Of a DNA stretch of 64,000 nt, positions 15,849 to 24,574 are shown piece by piece. The position numbers were made by a program, and so were the translations under genes. Under the pieces are notes generated by a model. It ran no database searches. It was not told the origin of the DNA and was given only the letters and a program-made list of their open reading frames with translations. The stretch's first letter is position 1, and every line of letters starts with the position of its first letter. The stretch is from Pseudolabrys sp035718275 (lineage in GTDB: Bacteria; Pseudomonadota; Alphaproteobacteria; Rhizobiales; Xanthobacteraceae), in the NCBI GenBank assembly GCA_035718275.1, contig DASTHI010000021.1:3713-67712 (forward strand). Direction: 5' to 3'.

Positions 15849-16679
15849 TTAGTAAGTGCCCACGGTTTCGATTTGCCTGGACGAGACGTGCCAACGCACC
15901 ACGAATTTCTCGAGCTGCTCGACGAAAAAGTAGAAGATTATTCCGAGGACGGTCAGCGTCAGGACGCAGGCGAATACTAGCGGCGTCTTCAGCTCGCCAT
16001 TCGCCACCAGCACGAGATAACCCAGCCCACGATCTGAACTGACGAACTCGCCGACGATCGCGCCGACCACCGCGAGCGTGCTCGCGACCTTGAGCCCCGC
16101 AAATATCGCCGGCAGTGCATTGGGGAATCGGACATACCAGAAGACTTGAAAAGGGCTGCCGCCCATCGACCGCACAAGGTGAATAGTTTCCGGTTGTGCA
16201 GACCGCAATCCGACGACGGTGTCGATGACGATCGGGAAGAACGCAATCGAGAAGGCGATCAGCACTTTGGAGGTAATGCCGGTGCCGAGCCAGACAATAA
16301 AGATGGGTGCAATGGCCGCCTTAGGGAGAGTCTGGAAGGCCACGAGCAATGGATAGATCGCGAGTTCGACAGGGCGCGCATAAACCACGAGTGCGCCAAG
16401 GGGCAAACCTATTGCAACGCTGAGCCCGAAGCCGAGCAGAAATTCTGCAGCTGTCGTGGCGCTCATTTCCAGCAATAGGGGCAGATTTTGAAAACTCGTC
16501 GCGATAATGATGCTGGGTGCGGGAAGAATAAAGGAAGAGACCCATCCTGCCCGCGTAACCGCCTCCCAGACTATGAAAATGAACAATGCGGTCGCGGTCG
16601 GATAGACATAGATGCCGATCCGCGCGCGCAAGGGCAGCTTCTTTTCGATCGTCTCCGGACTGGTGACTATGTCCGCCAT
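15849..16679 (-). CDS. ABC transporter permease (SsuC/ThiX type)
   Basis: This is a 276-residue inner-membrane permease with about six membrane helices and the ATPase-contacting EAA loop (VRSMGGSPFQVFWYVRFPNALPAIFAGL near residues 175-200, abbreviated here by its ends). It begins one base after the ATPase stop, so the two are translationally coupled. Together with the ATPase (16681-17508) and binding protein (14789-15817) it makes a complete importer of the nitrate/sulfonate/taurine/pyrimidine class. Confidence 0.9.
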   Translation of the reverse strand: MADIVTSPETIEKKLPLRARIGIYVYPTATALFIFIVWEAVTRAGWVSSFILPAPSIIIATSFQNLPLLLEMSATTAAEFLLGFGLSVAIGLPLGALVVYARPVELAIYPLLVAFQTLPKAAIAPIFIVWLGTGITSKVLIAFSIAFFPIVIDTVVGLRSAQPETIHLVRSMGGSPFQVFWYVRFPNALPAIFAGLKVASTLAVVGAIVGEFVSSDRGLGYLVLVANGELKTPLVFACVLTLTVLGIIFYFFVEQLEKFVVRWHVSSRQIETVGTY

Positions 16680-16680
16680 G

Positions 16681-17508
16681 TCAGAGTTCTTTCAGAAGTC
16701 CGAACGCCTGAAACTGCTCCCGGATCATCGCTGCGTAGCGGCCAAACTGCGCGCTCTCCCGTACGGCAAGCCGGCGCGGACGCGGAAGATCGATCTTGAT
16801 CACGGCCGCGATGCGCCCGGGCCTTGGCGTCATTACCAGAACGTGATCAGCGAGGAAGATCGCTTCCCAAATGCTGTGCGTAATGAAGAGCATGGTTTTA
16901 CGCGTTTCCATCCAGATCCGCTGCAAGTCGAGATTCATTTGTTCGCGGGTCAGCGCGTCGAGGGCACCGAATGGCTCATCCATGAGCAGCAATGACGGGT
17001 TGTGAATCAGCCCACGGCAGAGCGATACGCGTTGCCGCATGCCACCGGACAATTCCCATGGATAGCTGTTCTCAAACCCAGCGAGACCAACGCGCTCCAG
17101 CAGTTCGCGTGCCGCTGGCTCGTAGTCGGCCCGCCGTAATCGGCGCACGTCGATTTGCAGCAACACGTTGTCAAGAACCGTGCGCCATTCGAGCAGTGCG
17201 TCGCGCTGGAAGACCACGCCGACGTCCGTATATGGTCTGGTGACCTTCTCGCCCTTGATCGTGATTTGGCCGGAAGTGACGGGACTCAGCCCGGCCACCA
17301 TCATCATCAGGGTGCTTTTTCCGCAACCGGAAGGACCAACGATCGAAAGAAATTCTCCCTCGTGCAGGTCGAGAGAGACATTATCGATCGCCTTCAGAGT
17401 GCCGCCTCGGCTTGAGAACGTCTTGTCCACGTTTTGCACGCGGACAAAATGGCCGTCGTTCGCCGCAACCGGCTCGAACCTCAACAGCGTGGCTGCGGCG
17501 CCAGTCAT
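16681..17508 (-). CDS. ABC transporter ATP-binding protein (SsuB/TauB type)
   Basis: This is a 275-residue ATPase. Walker A GPSGCGKST is at residues 58-66, followed by the signature LSGGMRQR, Walker B LLLMDEPFGALD and the switch His in ITHS. It starts with an ATGA overlap on the stop of the CodA-like gene, tying import directly to that hydrolase. The organisation matches importers for small N- or S-containing organics. Confidence 0.92.
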   Translation of the reverse strand: MTGAAATLLRFEPVAANDGHFVRVQNVDKTFSSRGGTLKAIDNVSLDLHEGEFLSIVGPSGCGKSTLMMMVAGLSPVTSGQITIKGEKVTRPYTDVGVVFQRDALLEWRTVLDNVLLQIDVRRLRRADYEPAARELLERVGLAGFENSYPWELSGGMRQRVSLCRGLIHNPSLLLMDEPFGALDALTREQMNLDLQRIWMETRKTMLFITHSIWEAIFLADHVLVMTPRPGRIAAVIKIDLPRPRRLAVRESAQFGRYAAMIREQFQAFGLLKEL

Positions 17509-18740
17509 GACAGGAGCTCCTGGGTCAACATAGAACGGGCGACCTCGCGGCCATTCCTGAAGACATGCCGTCTGGGCGGCTGCAGGCGGAGCGCTTCATG
17601 TGTGGACGGCGCACCGACCACCATCAGGTTGGCAGTCATCCCGGGCGCGATTCCGTAGTCCTTGAGCCTTGCGCATCTCGCGGCGTTAATGGTGATCATA
17701 TCCATCACCTGTTCAAGTTCATGCGGCAGCGTCAGCTGCGCGACATGCGCCATCATCGACGCGCATTCCAGCGGATCCGGCTTGCCGAAAGGGTAATAAG
17801 GATCGTTCACATCATCCTGCGAGGTCACGACATTGGCGCCCCGCGCCAGCAATTCTTTTACGCGCGCACAACCCCTTCGTTTCGGCTCCCGATCTATTCG
17901 GGCTGAACAGACCAGATTGATGTGCGTGTTCACGGAAATGGTGATGCCTGCGGTTGCCACCATGTCGATGACCTTGGCCGCGTAGACATCATTGTACCCA
18001 GCCATCGCACCGCAGTGGCTTGCTGCAACGCGGTTGTGGAATCCCTCGCGCATCGTCTTGATTGCAAGGTATTCGAGGCTGCGCGAATTGGCGTCGTCGG
18101 TATCGTCGACCAGCATGTGGATATCGAGATCGTGCTTTTTCGCGAGCGCAAAGCATATGTCGATATGCTCGCGCGCATCGGCGTCGCTGTATTCGTACCA
18201 GGGCAGGCCGCCGACGATGTCGCAGCCCTCCTTGATCGCCTCGTCCATCAGTTCGGCGGCGCCGGGATCGCGCACGATCCCTTCCTGCGGGAAAGCGACG
18301 ACCTGGATCGTGGCATAGTCCTTCATCTTCTCGCGCGCGAGCAGCAGGCCACGTGCGGCCTTCAGCCCACCAATCGTGCCGACGTCGCAGAACAGCCGGA
18401 AAAAGGTCGTACCGTTCTGAACGCCAGTCTTGATGGTCCGCACTGCCCGCGATGCGACCTCAACCGGATCGTAGTTTCGCTTGTGATCGTTGGTGATCTC
18501 GATCGCCTCCGGTAACGTGCCGGAGACGTTCGGGCGCATGATCTCTCCGAGCAGGCATTTGTCGGCGTGGTAGTGCAGATTGAGGAAACCAGGCAGTACG
18601 AGGCTTCCTTCGGCGTCAATTTCGCGCTGCCCCTTGGCCGGCATTTTCGGCCCAACGGCCGATATCTTTTCGCCGTCGATGACAATGTCGACCTGCTCTT
18701 TTTGGCCCCTTACCCGAGCATTGCGAATGACGATAGTCAT
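17505..18740 (-). CDS. CodA-like amidohydrolase (cytosine deaminase / N-isopropylammelide hydrolase relative)
   Basis: This is a 411-residue member of the cytosine-deaminase branch of the amidohydrolases. H56 and H58 (NLHYHAD), AFPQEGI, ASHCGAM (H242) and SQDDVNDPYYPFG (D309-D310) align well with E. coli CodA. The segment that in CodA reads DVHCDEIDD, giving the zinc ligand His214 and catalytic Glu217, reads HMLVDDTDD here, so the ligand position is Leu and Glu is Asp, with a His two residues earlier. Hence metal binding or chemistry may differ from cytosine deaminase. The frame extends to a TTG at 18770; ATG 18740 is preferred because the protein then starts directly with the first strand. 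It is cotranscribed with an importer. Confidence 0.82.
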   Translation of the reverse strand: MTIVIRNARVRGQKEQVDIVIDGEKISAVGPKMPAKGQREIDAEGSLVLPGFLNLHYHADKCLLGEIMRPNVSGTLPEAIEITNDHKRNYDPVEVASRAVRTIKTGVQNGTTFFRLFCDVGTIGGLKAARGLLLAREKMKDYATIQVVAFPQEGIVRDPGAAELMDEAIKEGCDIVGGLPWYEYSDADAREHIDICFALAKKHDLDIHMLVDDTDDANSRSLEYLAIKTMREGFHNRVAASHCGAMAGYNDVYAAKVIDMVATAGITISVNTHINLVCSARIDREPKRRGCARVKELLARGANVVTSQDDVNDPYYPFGKPDPLECASMMAHVAQLTLPHELEQVMDMITINAARCARLKDYGIAPGMTANLMVVGAPSTHEALRLQPPRRHVFRNGREVARSMLTQELLS

Positions 18741-18786
18741 GACCGACCCAACTCCATCGTCGCCCAGCAAGTTTTCGTCGTGAGTC

Positions 18787-19899
18787 TCATATGCGTTCGA
18801 GGATATGTAGACCGCGCGTGCGATCGATCAGATAAATCAGCCCGCGATCGTCGAAGCACACGTCATTGCTCTGCACGCGCGTCGCACCGGTTGGAATGTC
18901 CGGCATGAACGAAGCGACCTCCTTCGGCGCGTGGGGATTGGCGATGTCGACAATGCGAAGCCCGTGTGCGAACCACGCAATCGGAATTTCGGTCGATCGG
19001 ATGTCTTCGCAGAATTGGTGCAACCCCGTGTAGTCCTGCTTCGGCGTACCGTCTTCCTCCGCGACCTGAAAGCTGGCGAAGGGAACGGGCCTCGTCTCGT
19101 CGGTGATGTCCACGAGCCACAGAAAGGCTGGTGATGTCGGACCAGGCAGGCGCACGACGTCTTCATCCGCGACCAGCATGATGCGACGGCCGCGCAATGG
19201 AAATGGCACCGGCAAGGCCGTGTGAGTGGGCCAGGGGAAGGGAGGACTCCAATCGAGCCCGGAAACGAATTTCGGTTTGCTGATGTCGTCAATGTTGAGG
19301 ATGACGAAGCCGCCGTGCCAATAACTCGTATAGAGGCGATTGCCGACGCGCATAGGATGGTGGCAGCGGTGCGCCGTTCCTTCCCAGGTTGGCTTTTCCC
19401 CCCCGGCCGTCCACTGCCCGGGCATCCACCATCGCCCGACTTCGTGCGGCTTCGTCGGTTGCTGGAAATCTATGATCGATACGATGTTGCCTAGATACCC
19501 TTCCATTTCCGGCGAGCCGTAGACGTAGCGGCCGTCGAACGTAAAACGATGCATCCCGCGGGATGCCCAGCTCGTGATCCGTGCCGGCTTCGAGGGATTG
19601 CTGACATTGAAAACCTCGAGGCCACCTTTGAATTCCGGGTCGACGCGCCCGATCGGAAATACCTCGCGGTTGACCAGCATGAGGTCATTTTCGACGCGCA
19701 CTTTGTGCGACAGCGTTCCTTGCGGGACTTTGATCTGTGCAAGCTCGCGCGGCTTCGCCGGATCGGAGACATCGATGAGACTCGTGCCGTTCGGCGGCTT
19801 GACGTGCCCGATATAGGCGACGTTGTTGCGAACGACCACCTGTCCGCCGCCTGCACAGTCGACATAGCCGACGACTTTAAGTCCCTTCGCGACTGCCAT
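18787..19899 (-). CDS. LVIVD-repeat beta-propeller protein
   Basis: This is a protein of about 370 residues made of repeated blades of the form LEVFNVSNPSKP, VSIIDFQQPTKP, FVILNIDDISKP, LWLVDITDETRP and LRIVDIANPHAP. That is the LVIVD repeat pattern of six- or seven-bladed propellers. No signal peptide is seen, so it is probably cytoplasmic. Starts are possible at GTG 19914 and ATG 19899; the latter is given. Several His residues (HRCHHPM, THTALP, LHQFCED, WFAHGL) sit in loops facing one side and could bind metal or ligand. It is the first gene of the CodA-like/importer operon. Function is unknown; a binding or enzymatic propeller acting on the same substrate is inferred from position. Confidence 0.8.
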   Translation of the reverse strand: MAVAKGLKVVGYVDCAGGGQVVVRNNVAYIGHVKPPNGTSLIDVSDPAKPRELAQIKVPQGTLSHKVRVENDLMLVNREVFPIGRVDPEFKGGLEVFNVSNPSKPARITSWASRGMHRFTFDGRYVYGSPEMEGYLGNIVSIIDFQQPTKPHEVGRWWMPGQWTAGGEKPTWEGTAHRCHHPMRVGNRLYTSYWHGGFVILNIDDISKPKFVSGLDWSPPFPWPTHTALPVPFPLRGRRIMLVADEDVVRLPGPTSPAFLWLVDITDETRPVPFASFQVAEEDGTPKQDYTGLHQFCEDIRSTEIPIAWFAHGLRIVDIANPHAPKEVASFMPDIPTGATRVQSNDVCFDDRGLIYLIDRTRGLHILERI

Positions 19900-20139
19900 C
19901 GGACACGACCCCACTTCACGCCCAGCACGCCGCAGAATGTGAGCGCTGCGCGCTCATCTGCCCTCCGAAACGCTACAATGCAGTTTGTATTTAGGTCAAA
20001 CCATTCGCGTTAAAAAAGTAGCCCTGCGACGAAATCTCGCCATCTGTTTTATTTGAAAAGATGCGTAGTTTTCCTCTTGCTCACCTTTGATCCGAGTAAT
20101 ACAAACGCTGATACAAACCGTTGTGGCGAGTGGCGTCTA

Positions 20140-21648
20140 ATGGCAGACGGCGAAAGGCATTTGCGGCGAGTGGTCGAGCCGCGGGCATTTCCAATTGCGC
20201 TCTCACGAAATGATGGCCGACCGCTATTCGCCCAGGTGCATGAACAGATCGTCGATCTCATCGCCGCAGGCGAACTGATGCCAGGAACGCGGCTGCCGCC
20301 GGTCCGTCGTCTGGCGCAGCAACTCGGTATCAATCACATGACAGTGGCCAAGGCGTACAAGGATCTTGCCGAAGCCGGTTTTGTGGAAGGTCGTGCCGGC
20401 GGCGGCACGCATGTACGCGCACCAAACGGGACGAGTTCCAGGCGCGGACCGAAGCCGGCCGCTCCTGAGCCGTTGTTATCCGAACGGCTGTACGACCTGT
20501 CGCATGCTCCTGGCGTCATTGGATTCACCAGCAATTATCCCGCCCCGGATTCCGATTGCACGACAGAATTCGAAACCTGCCTGCGATCAGTCGTGGATGA
20601 CGGTCTCGCCCCTTTCTTTGCCTATGATCCACCGAACGGCCGAATGGATTTTCGCCGTAGCATTGTGGACTATCTGGCGCAGCAGCAAGGCATAAGCGCG
20701 CCCCCCGAAGACGTCATCGTCACTTCCGGCGCACAACAGGCGATCGAGCTGGTCATTCGTTTCTTGGTGCCGCATGGGTCTCCCGTCGTTATCGAGCGAC
20801 CTGCGTACTATGGCGTCATCAATGCTTTGCGCAGCACCGCTGCACGCATTCTCGAGGTGCCGGTTGATTCTGACGGCATGAACATCGAAAAGCTCGAGCA
20901 ACATCTGGCGCGCCACAGGCCGCGTCTGATCTACACCAACCCGACGTTTCAGAATCCCACGGGCGTGACGACAAGTATCGAAAAGCGCCGCAGCATCCTT
21001 GCGCTCGCGCGGCGATATGGCGTTGCCATTCTCGAGGACGATCACAATTCCGAGCTGCGCTTTTCGGGCTCTCCGGTCCCCTCGATCCGTTCGCTGTCGG
21101 ATCCTGGTGACAACATCTTCTTTGTCCGCGGGTTTGGAAAGGTTTTCCTGCCCGGCACGCGTCTGGGCTATGTCGTTGCGCCGGCGCATGCGCGCCGGCC
21201 CTTGCTTGCGCTCAAGGCGCACAGCGACCTGCACACGAATGGGATCATGCAGGAAGCCATGACGCGGTTCCTGGTCCGCAGGAACTATCCGAGGTTTCTC
21301 AACCGCATGAAAAAGATCTACGCCGCCAAGCAGCGGAAGCTTATCGGCAGTCTGACCGCGGGCATGCCGCCCGGAACTCTCATCGGGAATCCGGATGGCG
21401 GTCTTAGCGTATGGGTAACGCTGCCAGAAGGAACCGAGGTCTCCGAACTCTATTACCGGGCCGTGCGCCGCGGCGTCGCGTTCGTGGCGGGCGAGGTTTT
21501 CTATGCCTCGCACGTCAATCCGCGCACGCTGCGCGTGAGCTTCGGTCTACTCGAAGACGGTATGCTCGAGGAAGGCGTCGCCAGGCTTTGTTCTGTGGCG
21601 AAAGACCTGATGAGGCCGCGCAGCACCCCGAGTGCAATATTCACATAG
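20140..21648 (+). CDS. MocR/PdxR-type GntR regulator with aminotransferase domain
   Basis: This is a protein of about 502 residues. It joins a GntR winged helix (PLFAQVHEQIVDLI to the HMTVAKAYKDL recognition helix, residues about 25-95) to a fold-type I aminotransferase domain. The PLP lysine is expected in GFGKVFLPGTRLGY, and TNPTFQNPTG and LEDDHNSELRF are typical PLP-site stretches. The frame is open from a TTG at 20053; ATG 20140 is chosen because it directly precedes the DNA-binding domain. MocR proteins sense amino compounds or PLP and regulate neighbouring catabolic genes. It is divergent from the LVIVD/CodA-like/importer operon (240 bp) and convergent with the second importer, so either could be its target. 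Confidence 0.9.
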   Translation: MADGERHLRRVVEPRAFPIALSRNDGRPLFAQVHEQIVDLIAAGELMPGTRLPPVRRLAQQLGINHMTVAKAYKDLAEAGFVEGRAGGGTHVRAPNGTSSRRGPKPAAPEPLLSERLYDLSHAPGVIGFTSNYPAPDSDCTTEFETCLRSVVDDGLAPFFAYDPPNGRMDFRRSIVDYLAQQQGISAPPEDVIVTSGAQQAIELVIRFLVPHGSPVVIERPAYYGVINALRSTAARILEVPVDSDGMNIEKLEQHLARHRPRLIYTNPTFQNPTGVTTSIEKRRSILALARRYGVAILEDDHNSELRFSGSPVPSIRSLSDPGDNIFFVRGFGKVFLPGTRLGYVVAPAHARRPLLALKAHSDLHTNGIMQEAMTRFLVRRNYPRFLNRMKKIYAAKQRKLIGSLTAGMPPGTLIGNPDGGLSVWVTLPEGTEVSELYYRAVRRGVAFVAGEVFYASHVNPRTLRVSFGLLEDGMLEEGVARLCSVAKDLMRPRSTPSAIFT

Positions 21649-21671
21649 CCCGTTTTGCGTCGCCCAACACG

Positions 21672-21698
21672 GGCACGCCGGACTTCGCCCGGCGTGCC
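21672..21698. terminator. strong hairpin between convergent genes
   Basis: Perfect 10-bp GC-rich arms GGCACGCCGG (21672-21681) and CCGGCGTGCC (21689-21698) with a 7-nt loop lie in the 67-bp gap between the convergent MocR gene and the importer operon. No clear U-tract follows, but position and strength support a shared transcription stop. Confidence 0.6.
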
Positions 21699-21715
21699 GA
21701 AGCAGTCAAAAAATG

Positions 21716-22708
21716 TCAGCAGGGTGGAGGTGGCCGATCAACGAGCTTGGCATCGATTGCCTTTAGCCCGTCGGTCCAGGTCAGCTTGCCGAAGTCAATC
21801 TTGCCGTCAGTCGCCTTCTCGCCCTGCGCCCATCGGCTCAGGCTGCAGAAGTCGTCGTAGTAGATTTTATCGATAGCCATCGGCCGCGTGTTGGTGTCCC
21901 ACTGGTCCTTTGTCGCCTTCTCGCTCAGGCTCAGCTTTGACCCTGCATAAGCGGCGACCGCCTTGAAGTCCTTTTCGGCGACGTCACGTCCCTTTATCGT
22001 GGCGCGCAACCAACGCGTCGCGATCTCCTTGCCTTGCGGAGTAGCGAGCCATTCGGGGCGCGCACCGGCAACGAGGTAGCCCTGGATGTACCCCGTCGCG
22101 TCACTGAGATAGTGCGCCTTGTCGGGGCAGATCTCGAGCGTACGCGATCCGACGGGCTGCCAGATGAAGAACGCGGCTATTTCACCGCCGCAGAGCGCTG
22201 CCGGCAGAACCTGAGTGTCGAGGTTCTTCACGGTTACGGTCTTCGGGTCGACATTGTTCTTCTTTAAATACTCGGAGACGAACCACGACCCAGTCGAGCC
22301 GACGCGCGTGGCGACAGTTTTGCCGACGAGGTCCTGAGGCTTTTTGATGTCCTTCCCCGCAACCACGACGTAGCCTTTCGCATCGCGCTCGATGACCGCA
22401 ATGGTGCGATAGTCGCCTTTGACACGGAAGAAGTACTGCACGCTCGGCAGGTCGCCCGACATGACGATATCGCCCTGACCAGTCTGAAAGGCCTGAAATG
22501 CTGTCGTTCCCGAGGGGAACAGTCGATACGTCACATCGAGACCTTCCTGCTGATAGAACCCTTTCTCGAAAGCCATCCAGATTGCGTCATTGTTCACCGA
22601 AGGCTGACCAAAGAGAGTCATCTTCAGCGGGGCACTCTGTGCAAAAGAGACCTCGGCCCCAAGCATGGATACAGCTGCAACGCAGAGAACCTTCACGACA
22701 TTTCGCAT
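21716..22708 (-). CDS. ABC transporter substrate-binding protein, NMT1/SsuA-like
   Basis: This is a 330-residue exported binding protein with a Sec signal ending in SFAQ (about residue 24). The mature start LKMTLFGQPSVNNDAIWMAF and the stretch KGFYQQEGLDVTYRLFPSG are typical of the SsuA/TauA/NMT1 family. It diverges from the two other NMT1-like binding proteins of the window, lacking their GRHAP signature, so it probably binds a different compound. It is last of an ATPase-permease-binding-protein operon. Confidence 0.9.
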   Translation of the reverse strand: MRNVVKVLCVAAVSMLGAEVSFAQSAPLKMTLFGQPSVNNDAIWMAFEKGFYQQEGLDVTYRLFPSGTTAFQAFQTGQGDIVMSGDLPSVQYFFRVKGDYRTIAVIERDAKGYVVVAGKDIKKPQDLVGKTVATRVGSTGSWFVSEYLKKNNVDPKTVTVKNLDTQVLPAALCGGEIAAFFIWQPVGSRTLEICPDKAHYLSDATGYIQGYLVAGARPEWLATPQGKEIATRWLRATIKGRDVAEKDFKAVAAYAGSKLSLSEKATKDQWDTNTRPMAIDKIYYDDFCSLSRWAQGEKATDGKIDFGKLTWTDGLKAIDAKLVDRPPPPC

Positions 22709-22727
22709 GGCTCACTCTCTTTCGTTG

Positions 22728-23567
22728 TTAAGTCTGCGATACGAACGACATGTAACGCGCAAGCACTCGGTCGACGAAGAAACGGAAAATGCGATCGACA
22801 ATGAAGCCGAGAACGCAGATTGTGAGCAGCGCCACGAAAATGCGATTGGTCTGCAGCAACATCGAGGATTTCTGCAGCAGGTAGCCAATTCCCGAATCGG
22901 CTGCGAGAATTTCGGCGGGGATAATGCTCATAAAGGATGAAGCCATCGCCACACGCATTCCGGTCACGATGTAGGGAACCGCCGACGGAATGATGACGAG
23001 CACGAAGATCTGCAGTTGGCTGGCGCCAAGGCACTGGGCGGCGCGTTGCCGGGCGATCGGCGCCCGCCACACGCCGGCAGTCGTATTGATGACAACGATG
23101 AAGAACGTACCCCAAAAGATCAGGAAGTATTTGGAAAGCTCGCCGATGCCGAACCAGATGACTGCAATCGGTATCATCGCCGTGGGCGAGAGGTAACGCA
23201 GCAACTCGATGATCGGATCGAGCAGATCGTGCAAAAGTCGAATTCTGCCGAGCAGGACACCGGTGACAATCCCCGCAAGCGATCCAGTGGCGAATCCGAC
23301 AATGACACGGGTCATGCTGATTGCTACGTCGGCGAGTATTTCACCGCTCATCAGCATTGGCACTGCGGTGCGCATCACCTCGAGTGGCGGCGGAATCAGA
23401 AACGGGTTGAACAATACTGTCGACAGGAACTGCCAGATCAAGAACGCGAGTATCAGTGATCCGGCCGCAAGCGCGACGTGCGATAGGCTCGACGAGAGGG
23501 AGCGTCGGGAATCCGGTCCGGCAGCACCGTCTGCCGGCTTGGTGACGGCTGCTGCGGTTTCCTGCAT
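22728..23567 (-). CDS. ABC transporter permease (SsuC/TauC type)
   Basis: This is a permease of about 279 residues with a hydrophilic 35-residue N-terminal tail and about six membrane helices. The EAA-like loop around QCLGASQLQIFVLVIIP contacts the ATPase. The ATG at 23567 is taken as start, although the frame continues three codons to a TTG. It lies between its ATPase (36 bp) and binding protein (19 bp). Confidence 0.88.
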   Translation of the reverse strand: MQETAAAVTKPADGAAGPDSRRSLSSSLSHVALAAGSLILAFLIWQFLSTVLFNPFLIPPPLEVMRTAVPMLMSGEILADVAISMTRVIVGFATGSLAGIVTGVLLGRIRLLHDLLDPIIELLRYLSPTAMIPIAVIWFGIGELSKYFLIFWGTFFIVVINTTAGVWRAPIARQRAAQCLGASQLQIFVLVIIPSAVPYIVTGMRVAMASSFMSIIPAEILAADSGIGYLLQKSSMLLQTNRIFVALLTICVLGFIVDRIFRFFVDRVLARYMSFVSQT

Positions 23568-23603
23568 GTCTAGCAAATCATCACCATCTCTCTCGGCCTG
23601 TAG

Positions 23604-24377
23604 CTAGGCCAGTGCCGCAGCGCGTGCGAGATCCGGAGCCAGCAATGCCTCGATCTCATTGTAGAGAACGGCGACCTTTGGATTGGTGAGGTCGCGGGGC
23701 CGCGGCAGGTCTATGTCGAGCACTCTTGTAATCACGGAGCGCGGGCCGAATGACATCACGCCGATACGATCCGACAGCGAAATTGCCTCCGCGATATCAT
23801 GTGTTACGAAAACGATCGTCTTGCCCGTGCGCTGCCAGATATCCAGCAGGATTGTGTGCATGTGCCTGCGGGTCATCGCATCCAGAGCGCCAAAGGGCTC
23901 ATCCATTAGCAGCATCTCCGGCTCGACCGCCAATGCGCGGGCAATTTGCAGTCGCTGCCGCATGCCACCCGACAGCTCGGAGGGAAATTTCGTGCGGTGT
24001 GTATCGAGACCCGTCATGCGAAGATATTTATCGATGATCGGCTGCCAGTCCGGCTTCGCTATTTTTCGCACACGCAGCCCGAAGCGCACATTTTCTTCGA
24101 CAGTCAGCCACGGGAGCAGCGCCGATCCGGCATCCTGAAAAAACATGACCCGTTCGCGCCCAGCGCCGGTGATTGGCTTATCGCCCGATGTCACCGAGCC
24201 GGCGGTCACTGGCTCAAAGCCCGCGATGATATTCAGCAATGTCGATTTGCCGCAGCCCGACGGACCGAGCAGACAGAAAAATTCTCCATCAGAAATTGTG
24301 AGGGACACGCCGTCCAACGCGACGTAGGTGCCGCGTGAGGACTCGAACACCTTCCGCACGTTGTTGACGCGCAACAA
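23604..24377 (-). CDS. ABC transporter ATP-binding protein (SsuB/TauB type)
   Basis: This is a 257-residue ATPase with Walker A GPSGCGKST (38-46), signature LSGGMRQRLQIARAL, Walker B LLMDEPFGALD and switch His in VTHD. It appears to start at a TTG at 24377 preceded by a GGAGG ribosome site. It is the first gene of the second NMT1-type importer and diverges from the triple-RidA gene across 197 bp, which suggests shared regulation. Confidence 0.9.
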   Translation of the reverse strand: MLRVNNVRKVFESSRGTYVALDGVSLTISDGEFFCLLGPSGCGKSTLLNIIAGFEPVTAGSVTSGDKPITGAGRERVMFFQDAGSALLPWLTVEENVRFGLRVRKIAKPDWQPIIDKYLRMTGLDTHRTKFPSELSGGMRQRLQIARALAVEPEMLLMDEPFGALDAMTRRHMHTILLDIWQRTGKTIVFVTHDIAEAISLSDRIGVMSFGPRSVITRVLDIDLPRPRDLTNPKVAVLYNEIEALLAPDLARAAALA

Positions 24378-24574
24378 ACCTGCCTCCGGAAAGAGTGCAA
24401 GGCGTATCCACGATCACCGAACGTTAGGATTGGTCGGAGTCCCTGTCAAACGCACCTTTGTCTCTATGACAATTGCAGCGCACACAGAGCCGATGCATCG
24501 CGCGCACTGGACAGTCGAAAACGCCTTTGCAATGTTTGCCGGACAAAAATTCAAAATGATCGGGGAGGTTGTGC

